Shown: one piece after another, positions 17,137 to 29,751 of the stretch | How the letters are laid out: the number at the start of each line of letters is the position of its first letter | Position numbering within the stretch: position 1 is the stretch's first letter | Origin: Pelomonas sp. SE-A7 | GTDB lineage: Bacteria > Pseudomonadota > Gammaproteobacteria > Burkholderiales > Burkholderiaceae_C | Direction: 5' to 3' | Assembly: GCF_030345705.1 (NCBI RefSeq) | Contig: NZ_JAUASW010000001.1 | Coordinates: 2,108,001 to 2,172,000, forward strand | DNA length: 64,000 bases | Position numbers and translations under genes: made by a program | The notes under the pieces: generated by a model | Told to the model about the DNA's origin: nothing | Databases searched by the model: none | What the model saw: only the letters and a program-made list of their open reading frames with translations

Positions 17137-18008
17137 TGTTGAAGAAGCTGGTCAAGGGCTTGCTGATCCTGCTGGCCCTGCTCTTGCTCGCTGCGATCGC
17201 CATGGTGGCGACGGCTGAATGGCAATGGCGAACCCGCTCGCCGATGGCCAATCCGCCACAGGCTGCAGCGCCCGCTGGTGATGGCCCAGTGCTGATCCTC
17301 CTGCATGGCGCCGGTCTCAATGGCCGAATGTGGGACGCCGTGCGCCGCGACCTCGACCCCCGCTGGCGCGTAATCGCGCCGGACCTGCCGGGCCATGGCG
17401 CGCGCCTGAGCGAGGCCTATACGCTTGAAACCGCGACTGCCGCCGTCAAGCAAGCCGCGCAGGCCGTCTACCCCTCGCCCGTCATCCTGGTCGGCGATTC
17501 CTTGGGTGGCTACACCGCCATGGCCGCCGCCTCGGCCCTGCCGCAGCAGCAGCTGCGCGGCCTGATCCTCGGTGGCGCCAGCGGCAACTTTGAGCCGTCC
17601 GAAGTCATCAACTACGTCGGCAACGTCGTGATGGTGAAGACCCTGCTGGCTTTCGTGGACGAGCAGGAGCTGCTGGTCAAGGCCATGGACAAGTTCGGCT
17701 TTGCTCCGGCCGATGCCAAGCCGGTGATAGCAACCGGTGGCAGCATCCGTGTCGTGCCGGTGGCGGTGCGCTCCATGATGGGCGAGGACTTCAAGCAGCG
17801 CCTGGCCGCTATCACCCAACCCGTGCTGATCGTCAATGGCAGTGAAGACACACGCGCCATCGCCAAGGAAACCAGCTTCATCGCAGGCTTGCCGCGCGCG
17901 CCGGAGGTCCGTCACTTCGAGAACACCGGCCATGGCGTCAGCATCCGCTCGCCCAAGCAGTTCGCGGCCCTGGTCAATGAATTCGCCGCCCAGGTGACGA
18001 GGCCATGA
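17136..18008 (+). CDS. Membrane-anchored alpha/beta hydrolase
   Basis: 290 residues from the ATG at 17136 (TGATG overlap with the previous stop). The N-terminus MLKKLVKGLLILLALLLL continues into a single span to about residue 27, so the enzyme is probably tethered to the inner membrane with the catalytic domain in the periplasm. The domain has LILLHGAGLNGRMWDAV, APDLPGHGARLSE, nucleophile elbow VGDSLGGYTAM, NGSEDTR and NTGHGVSIRSP. It is a paralogue of the divergent hydrolase at 10725-11531. Likely acts on the imported compound before inner-membrane transport. Confidence 0.82.
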   Translation: MLKKLVKGLLILLALLLLAAIAMVATAEWQWRTRSPMANPPQAAAPAGDGPVLILLHGAGLNGRMWDAVRRDLDPRWRVIAPDLPGHGARLSEAYTLETATAAVKQAAQAVYPSPVILVGDSLGGYTAMAAASALPQQQLRGLILGGASGNFEPSEVINYVGNVVMVKTLLAFVDEQELLVKAMDKFGFAPADAKPVIATGGSIRVVPVAVRSMMGEDFKQRLAAITQPVLIVNGSEDTRAIAKETSFIAGLPRAPEVRHFENTGHGVSIRSPKQFAALVNEFAAQVTRP

Positions 18009-18850
18009 ACGAAGTCGCCGCCCAGCTCCGCCAGCAGCTGCCCGGCATGTCCGAGCAGGACGCCGAGCGCTTCGCCGCCAGCCTGCTGAAGCCCGGCCCC
18101 TACACGGCGCTGCAGGCACGGGAAGACCTGCCTCGCGGCCTGCTCACCGCCGGCATCTGCCCGCCCGGCCAGGTCTATCCAGGCGTGCCGCATCGCTACC
18201 AGCGCTACCAGTCGGCCGGCTCGCACCCGGCCTACGCGCTGCTCGTGTTCTTGGACGGCGAGCGCTACCTAGGCCCCGAGGCCAACGCGGCCGCCGTGCT
18301 CGACCAGTTGGGCCTGCCCTGCGTCGCGCTGTTCGTCGAGCCCGGTGCCGAAGGCCCCGGCCTGCCTATCTATGGCGGTCCCGGCAACCGCAGCATCGAG
18401 TACGACAGCCCGGGCGGCGACTATGCGCGCTTCCTGATCGAAGAGCTGATCCCCCATGCGCTTGAAGGCATCGCGCTGGGCCCCGACCGCGCCATCGTCG
18501 GCCTGTCCAGCGGCGGGCATTGCGCCCTGAACGCGGCCTGGGAACGCCCCGATTTCTTCAATCTCGTCGCCAGCCACTGCGGCAGCTTCGTCAACATCCG
18601 CGGCGGCCATGGGCTGGCCAGCCAGATCCGCCGCGACGGCACGCGAACGCTGAACAAGGTCTTGCTGCAGACCGGCGAGCATGACCTGGACATCGTCTTC
18701 GGCCACTGGCCCAGTGCCAACCGCGACATGGCGGCGGCGCTCAGCTATCGCGGCATTCCGCACCGTCTCGTCGTCGGCGAGGGCGGCCATTCGCTCGCGC
18801 ATGGCGGCGCCCTGCTGCCGGCCACGCTGCGCTGGCTTTTCGAGCCATGA
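18005..18850 (+). CDS. Esterase of the enterochelin-esterase/esterase D type
   Basis: 281 residues, cytoplasmic by lack of a signal. An N-terminal region of about 60 residues precedes the hydrolase fold, which has LLVFLDGERYL, a long middle with GGDYARFLIEELIPH, the nucleophile motif VGLSSGGHCALNAAW, and a terminal histidine in GEGGHSLAHGG. This is the PF00756-type pattern seen in Fes and S-formylglutathione hydrolase relatives. It overlaps both neighbours by ATGA. No siderophore genes are present, so an ester-cleaving role in the catabolic route is more likely than iron release. Confidence 0.8.
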   Translation: MNEVAAQLRQQLPGMSEQDAERFAASLLKPGPYTALQAREDLPRGLLTAGICPPGQVYPGVPHRYQRYQSAGSHPAYALLVFLDGERYLGPEANAAAVLDQLGLPCVALFVEPGAEGPGLPIYGGPGNRSIEYDSPGGDYARFLIEELIPHALEGIALGPDRAIVGLSSGGHCALNAAWERPDFFNLVASHCGSFVNIRGGHGLASQIRRDGTRTLNKVLLQTGEHDLDIVFGHWPSANRDMAAALSYRGIPHRLVVGEGGHSLAHGGALLPATLRWLFEP

Positions 18851-20163
18851 ACACCAAGGACAGCAAGATGCAGACCCTCACCGCTCCCCCGGCCGCAGCC
18901 GCCGAGACGGCGCTGACGCCGGCGCAGACCAGCCCGCGCTACCGCGCCTATGTGCTGGCGGCCCTGTCCGTCGTCGGCTTCATGTGCGCCGTGGACAAGG
19001 TCGTGATCTCGATGTTCATGGAGCCGATCAAGAAGGAGTTCGGCCTCACCGACACCGAGTTGGGCCTGCTCACCGGCCTGGCCTTCGCCCTGCTGGGCGG
19101 CATCGCCTCCGTGCCGCTGGCGCGCTGGGCGGACCGTGGCAGCCGCAAATGGATCATCAGCATCAGCTTCCTGGCCTGGACGCTGATGACCGCGGCCTCA
19201 GGCATGGCGATGAACTTCATGCAGATCCTCGCCGCGCGCATAGGCGTGGGCGTGGGCGAAGCGGGCTGCATTCCGGCCACGCATTCGATGATCGGCGACT
19301 ACTACCCGCGCGAAACACGCGGCCGCGCCATAGGCATCCACAGCGCCTTCACCTACCTGGGCATGCTTGGCGGCCTGCTGGGCGGGGGCATCCTGGTGCA
19401 GACCGTGGGCTGGCGCAGCGGCTTCATTGTGCTGGGCCTGCTGGGCCTGGTGCTCTCGCTGATCTTCCACTTGACGGTGCACGAACCGGCCCGGGTCGAT
19501 GCGGCGCCGCAGATTGCGGGCGAGAGCGTGTTCAAGCGCCTGGGCGATCCGACGGCTTTCCTTCTGCTGGTCGGCGCCTTCGCCACGACCTCGCTGGCCG
19601 GCGCTGCCGTGATGACCTGGCTGCCCAGCTACTTCGAGCGCGCCTTTGCCTTGACGCCGATGCAGATCGGCGGCGGCCTCGGCCTGTGCCTGGGCGTGGC
19701 CACGGCCATCGGCTCCATCACCGGCGGCCAGCTCTCGGTCAAGTACGGTGCCAAGTCGCGGGCCTGGGGCGCGGGCTTCGCCGCCTGCATTCAGGTCGCG
19801 GTCATGCCCTTCTACATGGGCAGCTTCCATGCGCCGCATCCGCTGCTCGCGTTTGCCATGCTGTTCGTGGTCTTCATCATGGCCGGCGCCATCCTGGGCC
19901 CGGTGTTCGCGACCGTGCAGGACCTGGTCAAGCCCGACGCCCGCGCCACGGCCGTGGCCATCGTCAGCGTGGCTGGCGTGGTCTTCGGGCAGGGCCTGGG
20001 CCCGCTGCTCGTCGGCGCGATCAGCGATCTGATCGCCGGCGGCAAGCCCGGCGCCGAGGGTCTGCGCTGGGCCATGACCGGCGTGGCCATGGTCAACTGG
20101 CTGACCGTGCTCTTCTTCTGGCTGCTGCATCGGCGCATCCGCAGCCTTGAGACCGCGGCGTGA
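18847..20163 (+). CDS. Major facilitator superfamily transporter
   Basis: 438 residues with 12 predicted membrane spans. The loop 2-3 motif reads PLARWADRGSRKWII, and GVGVGEAGCIPATHSMIGDYYPRETRGRAIG belongs to the MFS subfamily often found next to TonB receptors in catabolic loci (quoted in pieces: GVGVGEAG and YYPRETRGRAIG). It has a hydrophilic Ala/Thr-rich N-terminus of about 30 residues. Its ATG overlaps the esterase stop and its stop overlaps the dehydrogenase start. Likely inner-membrane importer of the polyol or its ester; direction and substrate are inferred from context. Confidence 0.88.
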   Translation: MNTKDSKMQTLTAPPAAAAETALTPAQTSPRYRAYVLAALSVVGFMCAVDKVVISMFMEPIKKEFGLTDTELGLLTGLAFALLGGIASVPLARWADRGSRKWIISISFLAWTLMTAASGMAMNFMQILAARIGVGVGEAGCIPATHSMIGDYYPRETRGRAIGIHSAFTYLGMLGGLLGGGILVQTVGWRSGFIVLGLLGLVLSLIFHLTVHEPARVDAAPQIAGESVFKRLGDPTAFLLLVGAFATTSLAGAAVMTWLPSYFERAFALTPMQIGGGLGLCLGVATAIGSITGGQLSVKYGAKSRAWGAGFAACIQVAVMPFYMGSFHAPHPLLAFAMLFVVFIMAGAILGPVFATVQDLVKPDARATAVAIVSVAGVVFGQGLGPLLVGAISDLIAGGKPGAEGLRWAMTGVAMVNWLTVLFFWLLHRRIRSLETAA

Positions 20164-21464
20164 GGATCCTGCATCTCGGCCTGGGCGCTTTTCATCGTGC
20201 GCACCAGGCTGTCGTCCTGCAAAGGCTGATCGAAGGCGGCGATACCGACTGGCACATCGCCGCCGGCAATATCTGCCCGGGGCAGGAGGCGGTCGAAGCG
20301 GCGCTGCTCGACCAGGCTGGCGTCTACACCGTGGAGAACGTCGCGCCCGATGGCAGGACGCAGTACCAGCGCGTGCAGTCCATCCGCACCGTGCTGCCCT
20401 ATGAGCCCGGCCTGGCGAGCCTGATCGAGCTGGGCGCGCGGCCGAGCACGCGCATCCTGTCCTTCACCGTCACCGAGGCCGGCTATGCACCGGGACCTGG
20501 CAATGCGCTCTTCCCGGTTCTGGCGGCCATCCTGCGCAAACGCCGGCGCTTCGATGCCGGCAAGCTGAGCCTGCTGTGCTGCGACAACCTGCGGCACAAC
20601 GGCCAGGTCGCCCTCGCCGGCCTGTTGGACCATCTCGAAGACGATGCCCTGCTGCGCGACTGGGTGCTGCTCAACACCAGCTGGCCCAGCTGCATGGTCG
20701 ACCGCATCACGCCCCGCACACCGCCGGAACTGCGGGCACGCGTTTTCGCCGCCACCGGCAAGGACGATGCCGCGCCTGTCATGGCCGAAAGCTGGCTGCA
20801 GTGGGTGATAGAGGACGAGTTCTGCAACGGCCGCCCGGCCTGGGAGCAGGCAGGCGTGCAGATGGTCGGCGACGTGGCAGCCTACGAAGAAGCCAAGATC
20901 CGCATCCTCAATGCCGGCCACAGCGCCATAGCCTGGGCCGGCACGCTGCTCGGCCATCGCTTCATCCATGAGGCGGTGCTCGACCCACGCGTCCGGCGGA
21001 TCGCCCACGACTACATCACGGAGCAGGTGCTGCCCTGCCTGGTCGCCAAGGGCAGCCTGCTCGACCTGGCGGGCTACCGCGACAGCGTGCTGGCCCGTTT
21101 CGGCAACGCCGCGCTGGGCGACACCTGCCGCCGCGTCATTGCGGACAGCGGGTCCAAGCTGGCCGGTTTCATCGTGCCCACACTGCGCGAGCGACTCGCG
21201 GCCGGTGCCGACATCGCCAGCGGCGCCCTGCTGCCGGCCCTGATGCTCATGCGGCTCCAGCGCTGGCACAGTGGCGAGCTTGACGATGCCTACGAAGACC
21301 AGAGCATGGAGACCGAGACCGTACACGCGATCTGCGCCGCCGCCGACCCGGTGATGGCCTTCGCTGCCAACCAGGCTCTGTGGGGCGATCTGGCCGGCAA
21401 CGCCCGTCTTGTCGACGCCTTGCGCAGCGCCATGGAGCGCTTGCCCGAAAGGCTGGCCGCATGA
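20160..21464 (+). CDS. Polyol dehydrogenase of the mannitol dehydrogenase family (D-arabinitol 4-dehydrogenase-like)
   Basis: 434 residues. The N-terminus ILHLGLGAFHRAHQAV is the NAD-binding start of the long-chain mannitol dehydrogenase family. WHIAAGNI and SFTVTEAGY follow the order seen in D-arabinitol 4-dehydrogenase (DalD). The C-terminal domain has KIRILNAGHSAIAWAGTLLG with the lysine-asparagine-histidine set expected for catalysis. Expected reaction is NAD-dependent oxidation of D-mannitol to D-fructose or D-arabinitol to D-xylulose; DalD-type enzymes can do both. The start is GTG-type at the MFS stop overlap. A fructokinase-like gene follows, which favours mannitol. Confidence 0.85.
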   Translation: MRILHLGLGAFHRAHQAVVLQRLIEGGDTDWHIAAGNICPGQEAVEAALLDQAGVYTVENVAPDGRTQYQRVQSIRTVLPYEPGLASLIELGARPSTRILSFTVTEAGYAPGPGNALFPVLAAILRKRRRFDAGKLSLLCCDNLRHNGQVALAGLLDHLEDDALLRDWVLLNTSWPSCMVDRITPRTPPELRARVFAATGKDDAAPVMAESWLQWVIEDEFCNGRPAWEQAGVQMVGDVAAYEEAKIRILNAGHSAIAWAGTLLGHRFIHEAVLDPRVRRIAHDYITEQVLPCLVAKGSLLDLAGYRDSVLARFGNAALGDTCRRVIADSGSKLAGFIVPTLRERLAAGADIASGALLPALMLMRLQRWHSGELDDAYEDQSMETETVHAICAAADPVMAFAANQALWGDLAGNARLVDALRSAMERLPERLAA

Positions 21465-22342
21465 CGACCCTGATCGCCGTGCTGGGCGAAGCCCTGATCG
21501 ATGCGTTTCCCGGCCGCGAGGTGGTTGGCGGAGCACCGTTCAACGTGGCGCGCAATCTCGCTGCCCTCGGCGAGACACCGCTGATGCTGACCCGCATAGG
21601 CGACGATGCCCGCGGCGCCGCCATTGCCGCCGAATTCGATCGCCATGGCATGACGATGCGCGGCCTGCAGCGTGATCCGCACAGGGCCACCGGCGTGGTG
21701 CAGGTGCTGATCGATGAAGCCCGCCCCGAGCAGCACCGCTTCGTGATCGAGACCGGCTGCGCCTGGGAGGCACTGGACAAAGCCGACGTGCGGCAGGCGC
21801 TGTCGGCGACGCCGCCCGCCCTCGTCTACTTCGGCACGCTGGCCCAGCGCGAAGCTACGGCGCGGGCCGCCATTCGCACCGGGCTCGCGGAAGCCGCCGC
21901 TGTCGGTGCCAGGCGCTTTCTGGATCTGAATCTGCGCGACGGCCTGCCCGACGCCCGGCACCTGGCCGAGGAGTCGCTGGACCTGGCCGATGTGCTCAAG
22001 GTCAATGATGCGGAACTGGCCCAGTTGCAAGCCTGGTTCGGTCTGGCGGCCGAATCGCTGGCGAGGCGTTTCTCGCTGCGGCAGCTGATCGTGACGCGCG
22101 GTGGCGAGGGCTGGAGCTGCTTCGATGCCGAAACCGAACGCTGGCTACATGGCAGCGCACCGGCCGTCACGGTACGCGACACGGTCGGCGCCGGCGACGC
22201 CTTCGCGGCCGTGACCTTGCAGGGTCTGCTCAGGCAATGGCCGCTGGAGCACACGATGCAACGCGCTGCCGCACATGCGGCCCGTGCCTGCCAGTTCGAA
22301 GGCGCCCTGGGCTATTGGAGCCAGGAAAACCCCGGCGCCTAG
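21461..22342 (+). CDS. PfkB-family sugar kinase, fructokinase-like
   Basis: 293 residues from the ATG at 21461, which overlaps the dehydrogenase stop. The N-terminal GEALIDAFPGREVVGGAPFNVARNLAALG is typical of fructokinases; GGAPFNVA is the substrate-side signature (quoted here by its ends). The C-terminal ATP/anion-hole motif is DTVGAGDAFAA with the catalytic Asp. It probably phosphorylates the ketose made by the previous enzyme, giving fructose 6-phosphate. Mannitol dehydrogenase plus fructokinase is the known pairing in Pseudomonas mannitol operons. It is the last gene of the locus and converges on the HD-GYP gene with 6 bases between. Confidence 0.85.
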   Translation: MTTLIAVLGEALIDAFPGREVVGGAPFNVARNLAALGETPLMLTRIGDDARGAAIAAEFDRHGMTMRGLQRDPHRATGVVQVLIDEARPEQHRFVIETGCAWEALDKADVRQALSATPPALVYFGTLAQREATARAAIRTGLAEAAAVGARRFLDLNLRDGLPDARHLAEESLDLADVLKVNDAELAQLQAWFGLAAESLARRFSLRQLIVTRGGEGWSCFDAETERWLHGSAPAVTVRDTVGAGDAFAAVTLQGLLRQWPLEHTMQRAAAHAARACQFEGALGYWSQENPGA

Positions 22343-22348
22343 GCGAAC

Positions 22349-23346
22349 TCAGCCCACTTCCAGGAAGCGCTCCCGCACCTCCAGCACCGCCGGCAATTCC
22401 TCGACGAACAGCGCCACCAGGCGCGGATCGAAGTGCCGGCCGGCCTGCTCGTTCAGGAACTCCACCGCCTTCTCGACCGGCCAGGCGGGCTTGTAGGGGC
22501 GTACGCTGGTCAGCGCATCGAAGACATCGGCAATCGCCACGATGCGGGCCTCCTCGGGGATGGCCTCGCCGGCCAGACCCTGCGGATAGCCGCTGCCATC
22601 CCATTTCTCGTGATGGGCCACGGCGATGCGCCGGGCCATGGCCAGCAGGCCGCCCTCGTGCTCGCCCAGGATCTCGGCGCCGATCTCGGGATGGCGGCGC
22701 ATCTGCGACCATTCCGCCTCGTCCAGCGGCCCCTGCTTGCGCAGGATGGCATCCGGAATGCCCAGCTTGCCCACGTCATGCATGGGCGCGGCATGCAGCA
22801 GGTCGTCGGCGCGCTGCTCCGAATAGCCGGCGGCGCGCGCCAGGATCTGCGAGTAGTGGCTCATGCGCAGCACATGCCAGCCGGTCTCGTTGTCCTTGTA
22901 CTCGGCGGCGCGCCCCAGGCGCTGGACGATCTGCAGCCGGGTGGCCCGCAGCTCGTCGGCCCGCACCAGCGAAAGGTGGGTGCGCACCCGGGCCCGCACG
23001 ATGGCCGGGCTGATGGGCTTGCTGATGTAGTCCACGCCGCCGGCCTCGAAGCCCTGGGCCTCGTCCTGCGTGTCGGCCAGGGCCGTCACGAAGATCACCG
23101 GAATCGAGCGCGTTGCGGCCTGCGCTTTCAGCGTGCGGCAGACGTCCAGCCCTGACAGCGCCGGCATCATCACGTCCAGCAGGATCAGCTGCGGCGACTC
23201 GGCCCGCGCCAGCTCCAACGCCTTGTGGCCGTCGCGCGCGAACACCAGGCGGTAGTCGTCCTGCAGCGCATGGCGCAAGACCTGGAGATTGGCCGGCTCG
23301 TCGTCGACCAGCAGCAGCTTGGGCCGCTCGTCGCTGGGGCTGCTGC

Positions 23347-23350
<4 letters not shown>
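22349..23350 (-). CDS. Response regulator with HD-GYP cyclic-di-GMP phosphodiesterase output
   Basis: 333 residues. An N-terminal receiver domain has LLLVDDEPANLQ, phosphoacceptor D59 in LILLDVMMP, and a conserved lysine in YISKPI. The C-terminal HD-GYP domain has the metal-binding HD in MHDVGKLGIPD and the HHEKWDGSGYP motif, both intact, so it should hydrolyse cyclic di-GMP. Its ATG overlaps the stop of the hybrid kinase gene upstream, making a kinase-phosphodiesterase operon. Probably phosphorylated through the kinase's Hpt domain. Confidence 0.93.
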
Positions 23351-26724
<3,374 letters not shown>

Positions 26725-26761
26725 TGTGAACGCCGCAGCCGGCCCTGCCAGAATCTCCGCG

Positions 26762-28027
26762 ATGACAAACGCCGACCCGACCACTGTCCAGCTGCTGGCC
26801 GCTGCGCTATTCGCCCTGGCCCTGGTCCATACCTTTTCGACCAAGTTCTTCGAGCACCTGGCCCACACGCGGCCCCGCCACGCCGGCCTGCTCCACCTGC
26901 TGGGCGAGGTCGAGGTGGTGTTCGGCCTGTGGGCCATGGTCCTGGTGCTGGGCCTGTTCGCGCTGGAAGGGTCCAAGGCAGCCACCGGCTATGTGGACAC
27001 GCGCAACTACACCGAGCCGCTGTTCGTGTTCGCCATCATGGTGGTGGCCGCCAGCCGGCCGGTGCTGGAAGCGGCCAGCAGCCTGGTGCGCCTGATCAGC
27101 CGCGTGCTGCCGCTGGCCCCCGGCGTCTCGCTTTACCTGGTCCTGCTCGGCCTGGTGCCGCTGCTGGGCTCCTTCATCACCGAGCCGGCGGCGATGACGC
27201 TGGCGGCCCTGATGCTGCGCGACCGGCTGTTCGCCGACCCCACGTCCAGCCGCTTGCGTTACGCCACGGTCGGCGTGCTCTTCGTCAACATCTCCATAGG
27301 CGGCACCTTGACCCCGTTCGCTGCACCTCCGGTGCTGATGGTGGCCGGCGTCTGGCAATGGGACATGGGCTTCATGCTCGGCCATTTCGGCTGGAAGGCG
27401 GCCCTGGCCGTGGCGGTCAATGCAGCCGCCGCGGCCCTGCTGTTCCGCCGCGAACTGGCCGGCCTGGCTGCCGAAAAGCCTTCCGAGGCCACGCCCGTGC
27501 CGCTGGCCGTGACCCTGGTGCATCTGCTGTTCCTGGCCGGCATCGTGGTGTTCGCCCACCATCCGGCCCTGTTCATGGGCCTGCTGCTGTTCTTCCTGGG
27601 CTTCACCACCGCCTACCAGCGCCACCAGAGTCCGCTGATCCTGCGCGAGGCCCTGCTGGTGGCCTTCTTCCTGGCGGGCCTGGTGGTGCTGGGCGGCCTT
27701 CAGCAATGGTGGCTGCAGCCGCTGCTGATGAAGATGGATTCGAACGCCGTGTTCTACGGCGCCACCGCCCTGACCGCCCTGACTGACAACGCCGCCCTCA
27801 CCTACCTGGGCTCGCTGGTGCCGGGCCTGTCCGACGACTTCAAGATCGCCCTGGTGGCCGGTGCGGTCACAGGCGGCGGCCTCACCGTGGTGGCCAATGC
27901 GCCCAACCCGGCCGGCGTGGCCATCCTGCGGGGCAGCTTCGAGGACCAGACCATCAGCCCGCTGCAACTGCTGCTGGCTGCTCTGCCACCGACCCTGGTG
28001 GCCGTGGCGGCCTTCCGCCTGCTCTGA
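26762..28027 (+). CDS. Putative Na+/H+ antiporter family membrane protein
   Basis: 421 residues from the ATG at 26762, divergent to the hybrid kinase with only 37 bases between starts. About 11-12 membrane spans, with polar intramembrane stretches GSFITEPAAMTLAALML, NISIGGTLTPFAAPPV and ALTDNAALTYLGSLVPG, each of the helix-breaking type seen in the ion transporter superfamily. The whole matches the putative Na+/H+ antiporter family (PF07399) as I know it. Ion specificity is not established. It converges on the next gene with 3 bases between stops. Confidence 0.75.
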   Translation: MTNADPTTVQLLAAALFALALVHTFSTKFFEHLAHTRPRHAGLLHLLGEVEVVFGLWAMVLVLGLFALEGSKAATGYVDTRNYTEPLFVFAIMVVAASRPVLEAASSLVRLISRVLPLAPGVSLYLVLLGLVPLLGSFITEPAAMTLAALMLRDRLFADPTSSRLRYATVGVLFVNISIGGTLTPFAAPPVLMVAGVWQWDMGFMLGHFGWKAALAVAVNAAAAALLFRRELAGLAAEKPSEATPVPLAVTLVHLLFLAGIVVFAHHPALFMGLLLFFLGFTTAYQRHQSPLILREALLVAFFLAGLVVLGGLQQWWLQPLLMKMDSNAVFYGATALTALTDNAALTYLGSLVPGLSDDFKIALVAGAVTGGGLTVVANAPNPAGVAILRGSFEDQTISPLQLLLAALPPTLVAVAAFRLL

Positions 28028-28030
28028 GTC

Positions 28031-29704
28031 TCAGGCTCGACGCTCCACCGGGCGCCGTCCGGCGTCGGCGTACATCTCCTGCAGGGCCTCGATGCGGCGG
28101 CCCAGCAGCAGCGACTCGGAGGCGTCCAGCTGGTGGCCGTGGTGGTCCAGCGTGGCCTTGGCCAGATTGATGATGCGGGCGTTCAGGCTGGACTCTCCCA
28201 GCTTCACCAGGGCCTGCAAGGTGCGGCCGTGCTGCTTGTTGACCAGGTGCGACATGGCCTCGCGCGAGGCCTCGTTGATCTGGCCGGCGGTTTCTCGCAC
28301 CAGTTGCTCCATGGGCGGCAGCGCCGAGGCCGCCATCTCCAGCATGCGGGTGCGCGGCCGCGAGATCGAGAAGCGCTGGGCCGCCTTCCTCACCCAGGCC
28401 TCGAGGTCAGGCACGGCACGATGCGGCGCACAGCGCACACCCAGCATCACGAGGTTGCAGGCCATCTCGAACGAAAACGCCGGCTCGCTCAGCTCCGAGG
28501 CCAGCCGGGCCAGGCCGGACAGCGCCGGCTCGTAGCGGCGCAGGGCCAGGGCCCAGGCCACTTCGCTGCACAGCCGGAGCCGGCGCACCCGGTCGCTGTC
28601 GCCATGCTTCATGGCGGCGTCCTGCATGAAACGCTCGGCCCGCTCGCCGCTTTCCTCGGCCCCGCGGTCCAGGCTGGCAATGGCCAGGGCGACCACGCCC
28701 TGGTAGTCCAGCGTCCGCGACTGGGCGCCGACGTTGAGCGCCGCCGTCAGGTGCTGCACGGCCGCCTGCGACTGGCCGAGGAACAGCTCCAGCGAGCCCA
28801 GCTTCTGCAGCCGCGAGACATTGCCCGGCGTGATCTGTACCGCCTTGGCAAAGACCTCGACGGCGGCGTCGAACTTCATCTCCTCCAGCAGGGCCCGGCC
28901 ATAGACGTCGTAGGCATCGGCATAGCCGGGGTTCTCGGCCAGCAAGGTCTCCAGCGTGCGGCAGGCGGTGGCCGAGTCTGCCGTGCTGAGCTCGATCCGG
29001 GCCAGGCCCAGCCGCGCCCAGGGCACGGCCTTGCTGGCCAGCAGCGCCTCCAGCATGCGCTTGGCGGCATCGAGCTGGTTGAGCCTCAGGTACAACTCCG
29101 AGCCGATGCGGGCCGCATAGACCCTGAACTTGTTGGCCTTGGCGAACATGACTTCGCAGCGCGCCGCCGCATCGTCGTAGTCGCCCTTCTCTATGGACTG
29201 GAAGACCTCGCGCAGCGCCGCCTTGCGCTCCATCACCAGGCGGAAGCGGTCCTCGAACTGGCCGGCCGTGATCGGCTTGAGCAGGTAGTCGTCCAGCGCG
29301 CCTTCCAGCGCATCGGCCACATGCTGGTACCTGGCCTCGTCGGTGACCATGATGAAGGCGGTCTGCATGGGCAGGCCGCGGGCCTGTCGCAGCTCGTCCA
29401 GCAGGTCCTGGCCGGTCATGCCGTCAGGACCCTCGCCGCGGAAATGGAAGTCGCTGACGATCAGGTCGTAGGGCTGGGGCGCGTTGCGGATCATGCGCCG
29501 CGCCTCCTCGGGCCGGCGGGCACTCTGCACGAACTGCAGGCCCAGCTGGCGCAGGATGCCGGACAGCACCGAGCGCGAGAGCTCGCCCTCGTCGATCACC
29601 AGGGCCCGCAACCGGCTCACATCGGCCTGCAGGGGCGGCAATAGTTGTTGGTTTGTCACAAACTCCCCCTGCGCCAGGCCATGCCGCGCCCGGTTCTGGG
29701 TCAC
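28031..29704 (-). CDS. Response regulator with TPR-like C-terminal output
   Basis: 557 residues, or 542 if the GTG at 29659 (VTNQQLLPP) is used. Receiver domain at about 30-155 with ALVIDEGELSR, phosphoacceptor Asp in LIVSDFHFRGEG, MVTDEA and the lysine in YLLKPI. The rest is alpha-helical with TPR-like helices, for example AYDVYGRALLEEMKFDAAVEV, NPGYADA and PGNVSRLQKLGSLELFLGQS. There is no DNA-binding or enzymatic domain, so output is probably protein-protein interaction. Divergent to a hybrid kinase 47 bases away, its likely partner. Confidence 0.85.
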   Translation of the reverse strand: MTQNRARHGLAQGEFVTNQQLLPPLQADVSRLRALVIDEGELSRSVLSGILRQLGLQFVQSARRPEEARRMIRNAPQPYDLIVSDFHFRGEGPDGMTGQDLLDELRQARGLPMQTAFIMVTDEARYQHVADALEGALDDYLLKPITAGQFEDRFRLVMERKAALREVFQSIEKGDYDDAAARCEVMFAKANKFRVYAARIGSELYLRLNQLDAAKRMLEALLASKAVPWARLGLARIELSTADSATACRTLETLLAENPGYADAYDVYGRALLEEMKFDAAVEVFAKAVQITPGNVSRLQKLGSLELFLGQSQAAVQHLTAALNVGAQSRTLDYQGVVALAIASLDRGAEESGERAERFMQDAAMKHGDSDRVRRLRLCSEVAWALALRRYEPALSGLARLASELSEPAFSFEMACNLVMLGVRCAPHRAVPDLEAWVRKAAQRFSISRPRTRMLEMAASALPPMEQLVRETAGQINEASREAMSHLVNKQHGRTLQALVKLGESSLNARIINLAKATLDHHGHQLDASESLLLGRRIEALQEMYADAGRRPVERRA

Positions 29705-29751
29705 GATAATGCTTCGCCCGGCCCTTAGCCAGCCCCAACCCCTGCTTCATC

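Noticed and set aside
18005..18850. Siderophore esterase for iron release
   Set aside because: There are no siderophore synthesis or ferric-transport genes around it and the TonB receptor plug is not of a clear siderophore class.
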